From CADCVT01 sp036389485 (GTDB lineage Bacteria; Actinomycetota; Thermoleophilia; Solirubrobacterales; Solirubrobacteraceae), in NCBI GenBank assembly GCA_036389485.1, contig DASVPR010000050.1, positions 235,366 to 299,365 of the forward strand: a stretch of 64,000 nt of DNA, written 5' to 3'. Both the position numbers and the translations under genes were made by a program. The notes below the pieces were generated by a model. The model was not told the DNA's origin and made no database searches. It was given only the letters and a program-made list of their open reading frames with translations. Within the stretch, counting starts at the first letter, position 1. Each line of letters opens with the position of its first letter. This document shows positions 50,964 to 60,046 of the stretch, in pieces.

Positions 50964-53717
50964 ATGACGATGTCGCGTCCCGATCCGCAGGCCCCCACCG
51001 CCCCGCGCTTCGCGAAGCTCCCGGCCACGGGCAGGGCCCTCGTCATGACGGTCGTCGCGCTCGCCGCGGCCGCCGCCGCCACCGCCCCGCTGTGGGCGAC
51101 GGCCGACCCGGCGCTCGACTGGGTCCTCCTCGCGGTCACCGCCGCGTTCTGCGCGGTCAGCGCGTTCGAGGTCATGGCCGCCGGCGCGCACTCGCTGCAC
51201 TCGAACCTCGTGTTCTTCTTCTGCGGCGCAGTGCTGCTGCCCGCGCCGGCGATCCCGGTGCTGGCGCTCGTCTGCTTCCTCCCCGGCGCGCTGAGCCGCC
51301 GCGACCGCTGGTACCTGCCGGCGTTCAACGCGGCCAACTACACGCTCGCCGGCCTCGCGGCGCACGCCGTCGCCGGCACCGGGACGACGCTGCGCGCCGA
51401 CGGCGCCCTCGACGGCGCGACCGTCGCCGCGCTCGGCGCCGCCGCGGTCGTCTGGGTGCTCGTCAACCACCTGCTGATCGGGCTGGCGGTCGCGTTCGCG
51501 CAGGGCCGCGGCGTCCGCGCCGGCGTCCGCGAGCTGGCGGGCACGCTGCCGCTCGACCTCGCGCTGGCGGCGACCGGCGCGTGCGTCGCCGCGCTCTGGC
51601 ACGACGCGCCCGGCGTCGCGATCCTCGCGGCGGGACCGGTGGCGCTGATGTACCGCGCGCTGCTCGTCCCCTCGCTGCGCCACCAGTCGCGCACGGACCC
51701 GAAGACCGCGCTCTACAACTCCGAGGAGCTCGAGCGCCGGCTGCGCGCCGCGCTGCACGCCGCCCGCAAGCGCGGCGAGGCCGTGTCGCTGCTGATGGTC
51801 GACCTGGACCACCTGCGCGCGGTCAACAACCGCTTCGGCCACCTCGTCGGCGACGAGGCGATCCGCCGCGTCGCGGAGATCCTGCGCGACGAGGCGGGGG
51901 CGGACGGCGTCGCCGCCCGGTTCGGCGGCGAGGAGTTCTGCCTCATGGTCCCCGGCGCCGGCGCGGCGGGAATGCGCGACCGCGCCGAGCGCATCCGCGC
52001 GCGGGTCGAGGAGACGGTGTGGGAGCACGACGGCGAGACGGTCTCCGTCACGCTCAGCGGCGGGCTCGCGTCGTTCCCCGAGCACGGCGACTCGCTGCGC
52101 TCGCTCGTCCAGGCCGCCGACGTCGCCCTCTACGACGCGAAGGTCAGCGGGCGCAACCGCATCCGCATCGGCCTGCCGCGCGAGGCGCGCCGCGTCATCG
52201 AGCTGCCGGCCGCCGAGCGCTCCGAGCGCGAGCAGAGCGGCGCGCGCGAGCGCTTCGACGACCTGCCGCCGCTCGACGTGTCGGTCGCCGCCATCACGGG
52301 CCTCCCGGCCGATCCGCCCGCGGAGGATCCCACCGGCGAGGAGCGGCCGGCGACGCACCGCGCGATCCCGTGGTTCAGCGGCGTCCTGCTCGCGGCAGCG
52401 CTCGCGCTCGGCGCGACCTCCGAGCACGCGCAGATCCTCGATCGCCCCGGGCTGCTGATCGCGCTCGTCGCCACCATGCTCGGCCTCGACCTCGTGCGCA
52501 TCGACCTGTTCGAGCGCGCGCGGATCTCGCCGGCGTCGGCGCCTACGCTCGTCGTCGCGTACTTCTTCGGGCCGCTCGGCGTGCTCGTCGCGGAGGGCGT
52601 CATCGCGCTGAAGCACGTCGCGTGGCGCGAGCCGAAGGTCAAGCTGACGTTCGACCTCGGCGCGCTGACGCTCTCGGGCGCCGCGGCCGCTGTCGTGTTC
52701 GACGTGCTGCCGTCGGGCACGACGCTCGAGCTGCTGCTCGCGGGCCCCGCGGCGGGCCTCGCCTACTACGTCGTCAACGTGAGCCTGCTGTCGGTCGTCA
52801 TGGCGATCACCGAGGGCGCGAGCCCGCTCGGCGTCTGGCGCGAGCGGCTGGCGTGGCTGACGCCGCACTACCTCCTCTACGGCGCGATCGCCGCCGCGCT
52901 GATCCTCGTCGAGCGCCGCCTCGGGATGCCGGCGCTGGCCGTGTTCGCGATCCCGGTCATCACGCTGTGGCTCGCGCAGAAGCAGTACGTCGAGCGCTCG
53001 CGCGCGAGCGTCGCCGAGCTGCGCCGGCGCCACGACGAGCTGCAGGACGCCAACGGCCGGCTCGAGCGCCTGCTCGACGAGAAGCGCCGGCTGATGCAGC
53101 GCATGCAGCGCTCGTACCTGTCGACGATCACCTCGCTGGCGCGCACGATCGAGGCGAAGGACCCGTACACGGGCGGCCACACCGAGCGCGTCTGCCGCGT
53201 CAGCGTGCTGCTCGGCGAGGAGCTCGGCCTCACGCCGCGGCAGCTGCAGGCCGTCGAGGTCGGCGCCGTCATCCACGACATCGGCAAGATCGGCGTGCCC
53301 GACGACATCCTGCTCAAGCCCGGCCGGCTGGAGCCCGGCGAGGTCGCGCAGATGCGCCGGCATCCCGAGATCTCCAGCTACATCCTCGGCGAGCTGGACC
53401 TGCCGCCGATCGTCAAGCAGATGGTCCGCAGCCACCACGAGCGCTACGACGGCAACGGCTACCCCGACGGGCTCGTCGCCGAGGAGATCCCGCTGGCCGC
53501 GCGGATCCTCACGGTGGCGGACGCGCTCGACGCCATGACCAGCTCGCGGACGTACCGCGCGTCGCGCCCGCTGGCCGAGGCGATCGCGGAGATCGAGGCG
53601 ATGAGCGGGCGGCAGTTCTGCCCGAGCGTCGTCGCGGCCCTGCGGGCGTGCCTGGACCGCGACGCGTCGCTGAACGGCCTCTACGGGACGGCGGCGGCGG
53701 AGGTGGCGGTCGCCTGA
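50964..53717 (+). CDS. Membrane GGDEF / HD-GYP c-di-GMP enzyme
   Basis: A 917-aa membrane protein. Residues about 25-235 are membrane spans (ALVMTVVALAAAAAATAPLW and others); a GGDEF domain follows with active-site RFGGEEFCLMV (near residue 320), so it may make c-di-GMP. A second membrane region spans about 470-670. A coiled coil then leads to an HD-GYP phosphodiesterase domain with VIHDIGKIGVPDD (near 770) and HHERYDGNGYPDG, which would degrade c-di-GMP. The order GGDEF, membrane, HD-GYP on one chain is unusual. It is 4 bases downstream of the protease gene, under the riboswitch. Confidence 0.88.
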   Translation: MTMSRPDPQAPTAPRFAKLPATGRALVMTVVALAAAAAATAPLWATADPALDWVLLAVTAAFCAVSAFEVMAAGAHSLHSNLVFFFCGAVLLPAPAIPVLALVCFLPGALSRRDRWYLPAFNAANYTLAGLAAHAVAGTGTTLRADGALDGATVAALGAAAVVWVLVNHLLIGLAVAFAQGRGVRAGVRELAGTLPLDLALAATGACVAALWHDAPGVAILAAGPVALMYRALLVPSLRHQSRTDPKTALYNSEELERRLRAALHAARKRGEAVSLLMVDLDHLRAVNNRFGHLVGDEAIRRVAEILRDEAGADGVAARFGGEEFCLMVPGAGAAGMRDRAERIRARVEETVWEHDGETVSVTLSGGLASFPEHGDSLRSLVQAADVALYDAKVSGRNRIRIGLPREARRVIELPAAERSEREQSGARERFDDLPPLDVSVAAITGLPADPPAEDPTGEERPATHRAIPWFSGVLLAAALALGATSEHAQILDRPGLLIALVATMLGLDLVRIDLFERARISPASAPTLVVAYFFGPLGVLVAEGVIALKHVAWREPKVKLTFDLGALTLSGAAAAVVFDVLPSGTTLELLLAGPAAGLAYYVVNVSLLSVVMAITEGASPLGVWRERLAWLTPHYLLYGAIAAALILVERRLGMPALAVFAIPVITLWLAQKQYVERSRASVAELRRRHDELQDANGRLERLLDEKRRLMQRMQRSYLSTITSLARTIEAKDPYTGGHTERVCRVSVLLGEELGLTPRQLQAVEVGAVIHDIGKIGVPDDILLKPGRLEPGEVAQMRRHPEISSYILGELDLPPIVKQMVRSHHERYDGNGYPDGLVAEEIPLAARILTVADALDAMTSSRTYRASRPLAEAIAEIEAMSGRQFCPSVVAALRACLDRDASLNGLYGTAAAEVAVA

Positions 53718-54286
53718 TCGCGGCGGCGGTGGACGAGGCGCGCGGCGACGACGCCTCCCACCGCCCCGAACAGGTGGCCCTGCCACGAGACGCCGGGCGT
53801 CGGGACCAGGCCGATCAGCAGCGTGGTCCCGTACACAGCGAGCACGACGAGCGCCATCCCCGCGTCGAGCGCGCGGCGCGTCCACCAGAAGCGGCTGACG
53901 AGGTAGGCGGCGTAGCCGAAGACGACGCCGCTGGCGCCGATGTGCACGGTGTTCTCCGGCCCGAACAGCCACGTGCCGAGACCGCCGACGAGCACGACGA
54001 CGGCGGTGACGGCCGCGACGCGCGCGACGCCGCTCAGCGCGATCCCGGCGCCGAGCACGAGGAACGGGAGCGTGTTCCCGACGAGGTGCCCGAAGCCCGC
54101 GTGCAGGAACGGCGCCCAGAGGATCCCGTCCAGGCCGTCCGCGTCGCGAGGCGCGATCCCGTACCGGTCGAGGTCGAAGGCGATCGAGTCCGCGATCTCG
54201 GAGACCCACATGATCGCCGCGAGGACCCCGAGCAGCACGAGGCCCTGGTCGCGGCTGCTGCGGGTCTGCGGCTCGGCGGCGCTCAT
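53681..54286 (-). CDS. Rhomboid-family intramembrane serine protease
   Basis: A 201-aa membrane protease with about six spans. Catalytic Ser lies in HIGASGVVFGYAAYLVSRF and His in GHLFGAVGGVVAARL, and the oxyanion Asn in GHLVGNTLPFLVLG. It is convergent with the GGDEF/HD-GYP gene, overlapping its 3' end by 37 bases. Substrates are unknown; it could cleave membrane-anchored surface proteins. Confidence 0.9.
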   Translation of the reverse strand: MSAAEPQTRSSRDQGLVLLGVLAAIMWVSEIADSIAFDLDRYGIAPRDADGLDGILWAPFLHAGFGHLVGNTLPFLVLGAGIALSGVARVAAVTAVVVLVGGLGTWLFGPENTVHIGASGVVFGYAAYLVSRFWWTRRALDAGMALVVLAVYGTTLLIGLVPTPGVSWQGHLFGAVGGVVAARLVHRRRDQATATSAAAVP

Positions 54287-54305
54287 GTGGGCATCCTGTC
54301 AGCAC

Positions 54306-54713
54306 GTGCCCCAGGACGAGTACGGAAGCCACGGAGGGCAGGAGGCGGACGTCGCCGCCGTACACGCGATCTACGCGGCGTTCGCGCGGCGCGACATCGA
54401 GGAGGCGCTCGCCCACGTCAGCGACGACGTGGTCTTCGAGCCGAGCGGCACGGCGAAGCTCACCGGCCGCACGGAGCCCTACCGCGGCCACGCCGGCGTG
54501 CGCGAGTACTTCGCCGACGCGGGCCGGGTGTGGGACGAGCTGACGCTGCACGCCGAGGACGTCCGCGCCGCGCGCGGCAGCGTGGTGGTGTTCGGCCGCG
54601 CGGAGGGGAGCGTCCGGGGCGAGCCGGTGCGCCGTCGCGTCGTCTGGACGTGGCGGGTGCGCGACGGCAAGGCCGTGTGGATGCGCGCCAACGACGTCGG
54701 CCCCCAGCGATAG
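54306..54713 (+). CDS. SnoaL-like / NTF2-fold protein
   Basis: A 135-aa protein from GTG 54306 with the NTF2-like pattern: HAIYAAFARRDIEEALAHVS, DVVFEPSGTAKLTGRTEPYR and a final VRRRVVWTWRVRDGKAVWM. Such small folds bind or isomerise varied ligands. It is divergent from the rhomboid gene and 18 bases before the phosphatase gene, so possibly cotranscribed with it. Confidence 0.78.
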   Translation: MPQDEYGSHGGQEADVAAVHAIYAAFARRDIEEALAHVSDDVVFEPSGTAKLTGRTEPYRGHAGVREYFADAGRVWDELTLHAEDVRAARGSVVVFGRAEGSVRGEPVRRRVVWTWRVRDGKAVWMRANDVGPQR

Positions 54714-54731
54714 CGACTACGGTCCCGAGCC

Positions 54732-56384
54732 GTGCCCGCCCTGGTCCTCGGCCCCGTGCTGCGCTACGTCGACGAGACGCAGGCGACCGTGTGGGTGGAG
54801 ACCGACGCGCCCTGCACGGTGGAGATCCTCGGCTGGGAGCGGCGGACGTTCCACGTGAGCGGCCACCACTACGCGCTCGTGCACGTCGAGGGGCTCGAGC
54901 CCGGCAGCACGAACGCGTACGAGGTCCGGCTCGACGGCGAGCGCCACTGGCCGGACGCCGCGCCGGAGGGCTTCCCGCCGAGCGTCATCCGCACGCCGGC
55001 CGAGGACGAGCCCGCGCGGATCGCGTTCGGATCGTGCCGCGTGTCGGTGCCGCACGACCCGCCGTACGCGCTGTCCAAGGACGCCAACGACCGCGGCCGC
55101 GAGGTGGACGCCCTGCGCGCGCTCGCGCTGCGGATGCGCGACACGCCGCATGAGGACTGGCCGTCGCGGCTGCTGATGATCGGTGACCAGGTCTACGCCG
55201 ACGAGGTCTCCCCGCGCGCGCTCGAGTTCATCCGCTCGCGGCGCGACACGAGCGCGTCGCCCGGTGAGGAGGTCGCGGACTTCGAGGAGTACACGCGGCT
55301 GTACTGGGAGTCGTGGGGCGAGCCGGTCATGCGCTGGCTGCTGTCGACGGTCGCGACCGCGATGATCTTCGACGACCACGACGTGCACGACGACTGGAAC
55401 ATCTCCGCGTCGTGGCTCGAGGACTGGCGGCGCAAGCCGTGGTGGGACGAGCGCATCCGCGGCGCGTTCGCGTCGTACTGGATCTACCAGCACATCGGGA
55501 ACCTCGAGCCGTCGCACCTGCACGACGCCGACGAGGTCTACGACAAGGTGTGCGACGCCGACGACGGCGCGCCGATCCTCCGCGAGTTCGCGCTCCGCGC
55601 CGACCGCGAGACCGCCGGCACCCGCTGGAGCTTCTGCCGCGACTACGGCGGGGTGCGGGTGATCGTCGTCGACTCGCGCGCGGGGCGCAGCTTCGACGAC
55701 GGCCGGCGGACGATGGTCGACGACGGTGAATGGGAATGGATCTGCGAGCGGCTCGTCGGCGGGCACGACCACCTCGTGATCGCGACCTCGCTGCCCGTGC
55801 TCCTCGGCCAGGGGCTGCACTACCTCGAGGCGTGGAACGAGGCGACCAGCACCGGCGCCTACGGCCGCGCGTTCAACCGCGTCGCGGAGCGGATCCGGCG
55901 CGCCGGCGACCTGGAGCACTGGGCCGCGTTCGGCGAGTCGTTCCGGCGGCTCATGGAGCGGATCGAGGAGGTCGGGGCGGGGAGGCACGGCGACCCGCCG
56001 GCGTCGATCGTGCTGCTGTCGGGCGACGTCCACCACGCGTACCTCGCGGAGGTCGCGTTCCGCCGGTCGGCGGGCGTCGAGAGCGCCGTGTACCAGGCCG
56101 TGTGCTCGCCGTTCCGCAACCCGCTCGACGACCGCGAGCGCTGCATCGTCCGGTTCGGGACGTCGCGCGCCGGGGGACTCGTCGCGCGCGCGCTCGCGCG
56201 CACGGCCGGCGTGCGCGCGCCCGAGAACGTCCGCTGGCGGATCACCGACGGCCCGTGGTTCGACAACCAGGTGGCGACGCTCGAGCTGCACGAGCGGCGC
56301 GCGTCGCTGCGCGTCGAGCGGACGCTGCCGAAGGAGTGGCGGGACCCGAAGCTGCACGAGTGCCTCAGCCGCCGGCTCGTGTGA
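54732..56384 (+). CDS. PhoD-like phosphodiesterase / alkaline phosphatase
   Basis: A 550-aa metallophosphoesterase from GTG 54732. A short N-terminal fibronectin-like region is followed by the metal-binding core: RIAFGSCRVS, LLMIGDQVYADEVS, MIFDDHDVHDDWN and VLLSGDVHHAYLAEV. No signal peptide is seen, unlike typical PhoD, so a cytoplasmic relative acting on another phosphoester is likely. Confidence 0.88.
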   Translation: MPALVLGPVLRYVDETQATVWVETDAPCTVEILGWERRTFHVSGHHYALVHVEGLEPGSTNAYEVRLDGERHWPDAAPEGFPPSVIRTPAEDEPARIAFGSCRVSVPHDPPYALSKDANDRGREVDALRALALRMRDTPHEDWPSRLLMIGDQVYADEVSPRALEFIRSRRDTSASPGEEVADFEEYTRLYWESWGEPVMRWLLSTVATAMIFDDHDVHDDWNISASWLEDWRRKPWWDERIRGAFASYWIYQHIGNLEPSHLHDADEVYDKVCDADDGAPILREFALRADRETAGTRWSFCRDYGGVRVIVVDSRAGRSFDDGRRTMVDDGEWEWICERLVGGHDHLVIATSLPVLLGQGLHYLEAWNEATSTGAYGRAFNRVAERIRRAGDLEHWAAFGESFRRLMERIEEVGAGRHGDPPASIVLLSGDVHHAYLAEVAFRRSAGVESAVYQAVCSPFRNPLDDRERCIVRFGTSRAGGLVARALARTAGVRAPENVRWRITDGPWFDNQVATLELHERRASLRVERTLPKEWRDPKLHECLSRRLV

Positions 56385-56426
56385 GGCGCCGGAGGAAGGG
56401 CACGGGGCGCGCCGAAAGGCACGCGC

Positions 56427-57134
56427 ATGAGCGTCCCCGCGTCGTCCCGGCCCGACCCCGTCTCACCGCTCGTCCAGCGGCTGGTCGCGAGCGCCGGCCT
56501 CGCGTTCGCGGTGCTGCTCGTCATCACGGTCGCGATTACGAGCGCGGAGACGCCGGACGACGGCGCGCCGCTCGCGGAGTGGACGGAGTTCGCCCGCGAC
56601 AACGAGGACAACTTCCGCATCGGCGCGCTCGTCTTCGCGCTCGCGACCTACAACTTCCTGCTCTTCCTCGGCTACCTGCGCAGCGTCATCGGCGAGGCCG
56701 AGGCTCGCGTGCGCGGCTTCACCCGCGCCGGCCACATCGTCCTCGCCGCGGGAGCGGTGGGGATCGGCGGCATGGCGCTCGCGCTGCTCGTCGCCGCCTA
56801 CACGATCGCCGATCCCCAGACGCCGCCCGAGATCCTGCGCTCGACCTACGACCTGACGGCGGCCGCGTCGGGCGTGGCGAGCGCCGCGATGGGTGCGTGC
56901 CTCGTGACGGTCGGGCTCGTCAACGCGGGCGTGCGCGCGCTGCCGTCGTGGCTGGGCGGCATCGCGATCGCGGGCGGCCTCTCGTTCGTCCTCCAGCTGG
57001 GGATCCTGCTCGCCGAGGACGAGGACAACGTCTTCGGCGTGTTCTTCCCGATCGGCGTGGGGCTGCTGGCGATCTTCTGCGCGGGGGCGAGCGTCAGCTT
57101 CCTGAGGGCGGCGGGTTCGCGCCCCCTCCCGTGA
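56427..57134 (+). CDS. Six-span membrane protein, unknown function
   Basis: A 235-aa protein of about six membrane spans (VASAGLAFAVLLVITVAIT, IGALVFALATYNFLLFLGYL, IVLAAGAVGIGGMALALL and others) with no motif I recognise. ATG 56427 follows a clear purine-rich gap. It overlaps the convergent gene by 41 bases. Confidence 0.68.
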   Translation: MSVPASSRPDPVSPLVQRLVASAGLAFAVLLVITVAITSAETPDDGAPLAEWTEFARDNEDNFRIGALVFALATYNFLLFLGYLRSVIGEAEARVRGFTRAGHIVLAAGAVGIGGMALALLVAAYTIADPQTPPEILRSTYDLTAAASGVASAAMGACLVTVGLVNAGVRALPSWLGGIAIAGGLSFVLQLGILLAEDEDNVFGVFFPIGVGLLAIFCAGASVSFLRAAGSRPLP

Positions 57135-57444
57135 GCGCCTGAACCATCGCCTCGGCCTGCTCGGCGGCGCGGTCGCGGGCGCTCGGCACGCGCTTCCACT
57201 GTACGTCGAGCCGCTCGTGGTCGCGCGCGTCGAAGACCACCGGGAGCGTCATCCCGGGCAGCGGCCACTTGTCGGCGCGGCACTGGCACGCGTGCTCGAT
57301 CTGGAACGGCTCGTGGCCCTCGGCGACGACGACGAGCCGCATCCGGACGCGCGCCCACGACGAGGTGCCTGCGGTCCAGTCGGTCGAGGACACGACCTGC
57401 GCCACGCCCTCGACCGGCTCGCGGATCCGGCGGAACAGCCGCAT
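57094..57444 (-). CDS. Hypothetical protein, paralogue of the next gene
   Basis: A 116-aa soluble protein. Its central part (FQIEHACQCRADKWPLPGMT then LPVVFDARDHERLDVQW) aligns by eye with the end of the next protein (YNATHRQVIALIAAPQFQPG then VPVKVDPAEPTSLIV), both a strand, His, strand and a PVxxD motif. Function unknown. It is 17 bases downstream of that gene on the same strand. Confidence 0.6.
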   Translation of the reverse strand: MRLFRRIREPVEGVAQVVSSTDWTAGTSSWARVRMRLVVVAEGHEPFQIEHACQCRADKWPLPGMTLPVVFDARDHERLDVQWKRVPSARDRAAEQAEAMVQALTGGGANPPPSGS

Positions 57445-57461
57445 CGCTGTGCCCCCCGTGG

Positions 57462-57866
57462 CTAGGCCACGATGAGGGAGGTCGGCTCCGCCGGGTCGAC
57501 CTTCACCGGGACGGTCGCGCCGGGCTGGAACTGCGGCGCGGCGATCAGCGCGATGACCTGCCGGTGGGTCGCGTTGTACGGGGCCATGCCGTCGACGGTC
57601 ACCTGGAGGTCCATCTCGACCTCGGGGTTCTCGTTGACGAACGTGCCGGTCTGGCGCAGCGCGGTGATCGTCGCCGTGCCGTCGCGGCCGTTCACGGCGA
57701 GATGCTGCGCCTTCTGCGCGTCGGCCTGCATCTGGCCCATCGTCTGACTCATCTGCGCCATGCCGTCCTTCGACATGCGCATCAGGCCACCCATGCCCCG
57801 GTACTCCGGCGGGGTCATGTCCTTGGCGTGCTTCTGGACGTTGCGGAGATCCTTGAAGAAACCCAT
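57462..57866 (-). CDS. Hypothetical protein
   Basis: A 134-aa protein from ATG 57866; the ATG 14 codons upstream lacks homology support. The N-terminal half is Met-rich and helical (MGGLMRMSKDGMAQMSQTMG), the C-terminal half is a beta domain (GTATITALRQTGTFVNENP, ATVPVKVDPAEPTSLIVA). It is probably cotranscribed with its paralogue. Function unknown. Confidence 0.68.
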   Translation of the reverse strand: MGFFKDLRNVQKHAKDMTPPEYRGMGGLMRMSKDGMAQMSQTMGQMQADAQKAQHLAVNGRDGTATITALRQTGTFVNENPEVEMDLQVTVDGMAPYNATHRQVIALIAAPQFQPGATVPVKVDPAEPTSLIVA

Positions 57867-57915
57867 GGCGCGCATGCTCGCGCGGCAGCGCTGCCGGGTC
57901 AGTGTCACATGGGTC

Positions 57916-58317
57916 TCAATCGGGGTCCGGGCGGCGGCGCGCGGCCTTCTTCTCGCCCGCGCGCCGCTTCGCCTCGAGCCGCCGGCGCTTCGACGCCGCG
58001 GTCGGCTTCGTCGGGCGGCGCGGGCGGGGGACGTGCAGGCCGTAGGCGATCCGGCGCGCGAGGCGCTCGAGGGCGAGCTCGCGGTTGCGGGCCTGGCTGC
58101 GGGCGTCCTGGGCGACGGCGACGACGCGCGGGCCGCACTTGGCGATGACGCGCCGCTTCTGCTCGTCGCTCAGCGCGGTGGAGGCGGCGACGTCGAACGA
58201 CGCCTCGATCCGCGAGGCGGTGACGTTGGCGTGCTGGCCGCCGGGCCCGCTCGACCGGCTGGCCCGCACGACGATCTCGTCGTCGGGGATCGTCAGGTTG
58301 GCGGTCACCCGGAGCAC
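57916..58317 (-). CDS. arfB: Alternative ribosome-rescue factor ArfB
   Basis: A 133-aa peptidyl-tRNA hydrolase that frees stalled ribosomes. The catalytic GGQ is in RSSGPGGQHANVTASRIEAS, the domain opens with LTIPDDEIVVRA, and the end is a basic tail (KRRRLEAKRRAGEKKAARRR) that enters the empty mRNA channel. GTG 58317 is chosen; GTG 58308 is an alternative three codons later. Length and order match ArfB/YaeJ. Confidence 0.92.
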   Translation of the reverse strand: MLRVTANLTIPDDEIVVRASRSSGPGGQHANVTASRIEASFDVAASTALSDEQKRRVIAKCGPRVVAVAQDARSQARNRELALERLARRIAYGLHVPRPRRPTKPTAASKRRRLEAKRRAGEKKAARRRPDPD

Positions 58318-58356
58318 GTTCGGCTTCCTACCACGGCGAGCGGGTATCCAGAGCCC

Positions 58357-60046
58357 GTGCTGCTGCGCGCGGTCACGGTGCTGAGCGTCCTGGCGGTGCT
58401 GGTGCCGGCGTCGCCCGCGGCGGCGCAGGACGTCCCCTCGACGCCGCGCGTCGACGCCGCGAACAGCGGCCTCGTGCCTTCCGAGGAGCTCGTCCCGCCG
58501 CTCGTGCGCAAGTGGTCGATCGAGGCGAGCGGGCTGCAGGCGCTGCTCGCCGGCGACGGGCGGTTCTTCGCGAGCGACGGCTTCCTCGTCATCGGGTACG
58601 ACCTCGCGACCGGCCGGCGGCTCTGGAGCTTCGTCGAGCCCGAGCCGGACGCGCTCGCGTACGGCGACGGGCTGCTCTACGTGCAGCCGGGCAACGGGCT
58701 CGCCGCCTACGACGCCGCGACGGGCGCGAAGCGGTGGGACGTGAACACAGGCCTCAGGGGAGGGAACTCGCCCGTGGCGGGCGGCGGCGCCGTCTTCCTG
58801 GTGGGCGAGGACCTCCAGGGGCGCGGCGACTTCGTGCAGGCGCGGCGGGCCGATGACGGCGGGGAGCTGTGGCGCACGGCCACGGTCACGGACGCGGCCG
58901 GGGTCGCCGCCGACGCCACCCGCGTGTACGTGGCTGGCACGTGCGGTGGCGCGAAGGCTCTCGACCGGGTCTCGGGCGCGGTCGAGAGCCATCGCGCCGC
59001 GGCGCGACGCCGGGTGCGTGAGCGGCCGGGGCGTCCCCTCCGTGCACGACGGCCGGCTGTACGTCCCGACGCAGGACGCCGGCGCCGAGGGCTTCCCGAT
59101 CCTCGACGCGGCGACCGGCGCGCTCGCCGGCCGGTTCCTCGGCGCGCGGCCGATCGGCGTCGACGGGCTCGACGTGATCCCCGCCGACGACGCGCTCCTG
59201 GGCGTCGACCCTCGCACCGCGGCCACGCGCTGGCGCGTCGCGGGCGCGCTGACCTCGGTGATCGCCGTGGGGCACGACGTGTACGGGTTCCGCGACGGCC
59301 GCGTCAGGGCGTATGCGGCGGAGGACGGTTTGTTCCTCTGGGCCGGGCGGCCCGCCGGGTCGGCGACGACGGCCGGCGAGCCGCTGCTCGCCGCGGGGCC
59401 CGACACGCTGCTCACGTTCTGGGGCGGCCGCGTGACCGCGTGGCGGAGCGGCCTGCGCCCGGCGCCGGGCGCGATCGCGGTCTTCGCCCGCCCGACCGAG
59501 GTGCCCTCGGGCCGCACGCTGAGGTTCGTCGGCGTCCTCGGGCGGGACCTGCGCGGCAGCGGCGTCCGCGTGCGCGTCGACACGGCGGAGTGGCCGCGCG
59601 GGCGCTTCCGCCGGTTCGAGACGATCCGCGTGGCGCGCGACGGCGGCTTCGTGACCGTGGTGACCCTCTACCGCAACGCCCGCCTGCGGGTCGCGTCGCC
59701 GGGCCGCGGCAGCAGCGTCGTCACCGTCTACGCCGAGCCACGCGTGAACCTGGGCACGCCGCACGGGCGCCGACTCAGCGCCGGCGTCGTCGCGCCGCGG
59801 ACGCGGCTCGCGGGGCGGACGCTCGTGATCTACCAGCAGCCGCGCGGCTCCTCCCTGCTCCTCCGTGCGGGCGTGGGGCGCCTGCGGGAGACGCGGCGGG
59901 GGCGGGCCCGCACGGTGCTGCGGCTGGAGCGGCGGGTCGGCCGGCGGGAGCTCCTGGGCGTCTGCATCCGCGGCGGGCTGAAGCTCCGCCTCGGGCGCCC
60001 GTCTCCGTTCACGCGCCGCTGCGGTGCGCCGCGCATCGCGCTATGA
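58357..60046 (+). pseudogene. Secreted PQQ-like propeller protein with a frameshift
   Basis: A signal peptide (VTVLSVLAVLVPASPAAA) from GTG 58357 starts a propeller protein (LVIGYDLATGRRLWSFVEPE, LAAYDAATGAKRWDVNTG). The frame is lost near 58985-59010 (after GGAKALDRVSGAVE) and the same protein continues in the next frame from GRGVPSVHDGRLYVPTQDAG to the stop at 60046. One base appears inserted, or two deleted, there. The two halves together give about 560 aa with an Arg-rich C-terminal domain (RVRVDTAEWPRGRFRRFETI). This is either decay or a sequencing error. It is convergent with the methyltransferase, overlapping by six bases. Confidence 0.8.

Noticed and set aside
50655..54551. Long minus-strand frame opposite the GGDEF/HD-GYP gene
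   Set aside because: Contains runs of Arg, Glu and Asp only; the plus strand has intact catalytic motifs. The rhomboid gene is in another frame.
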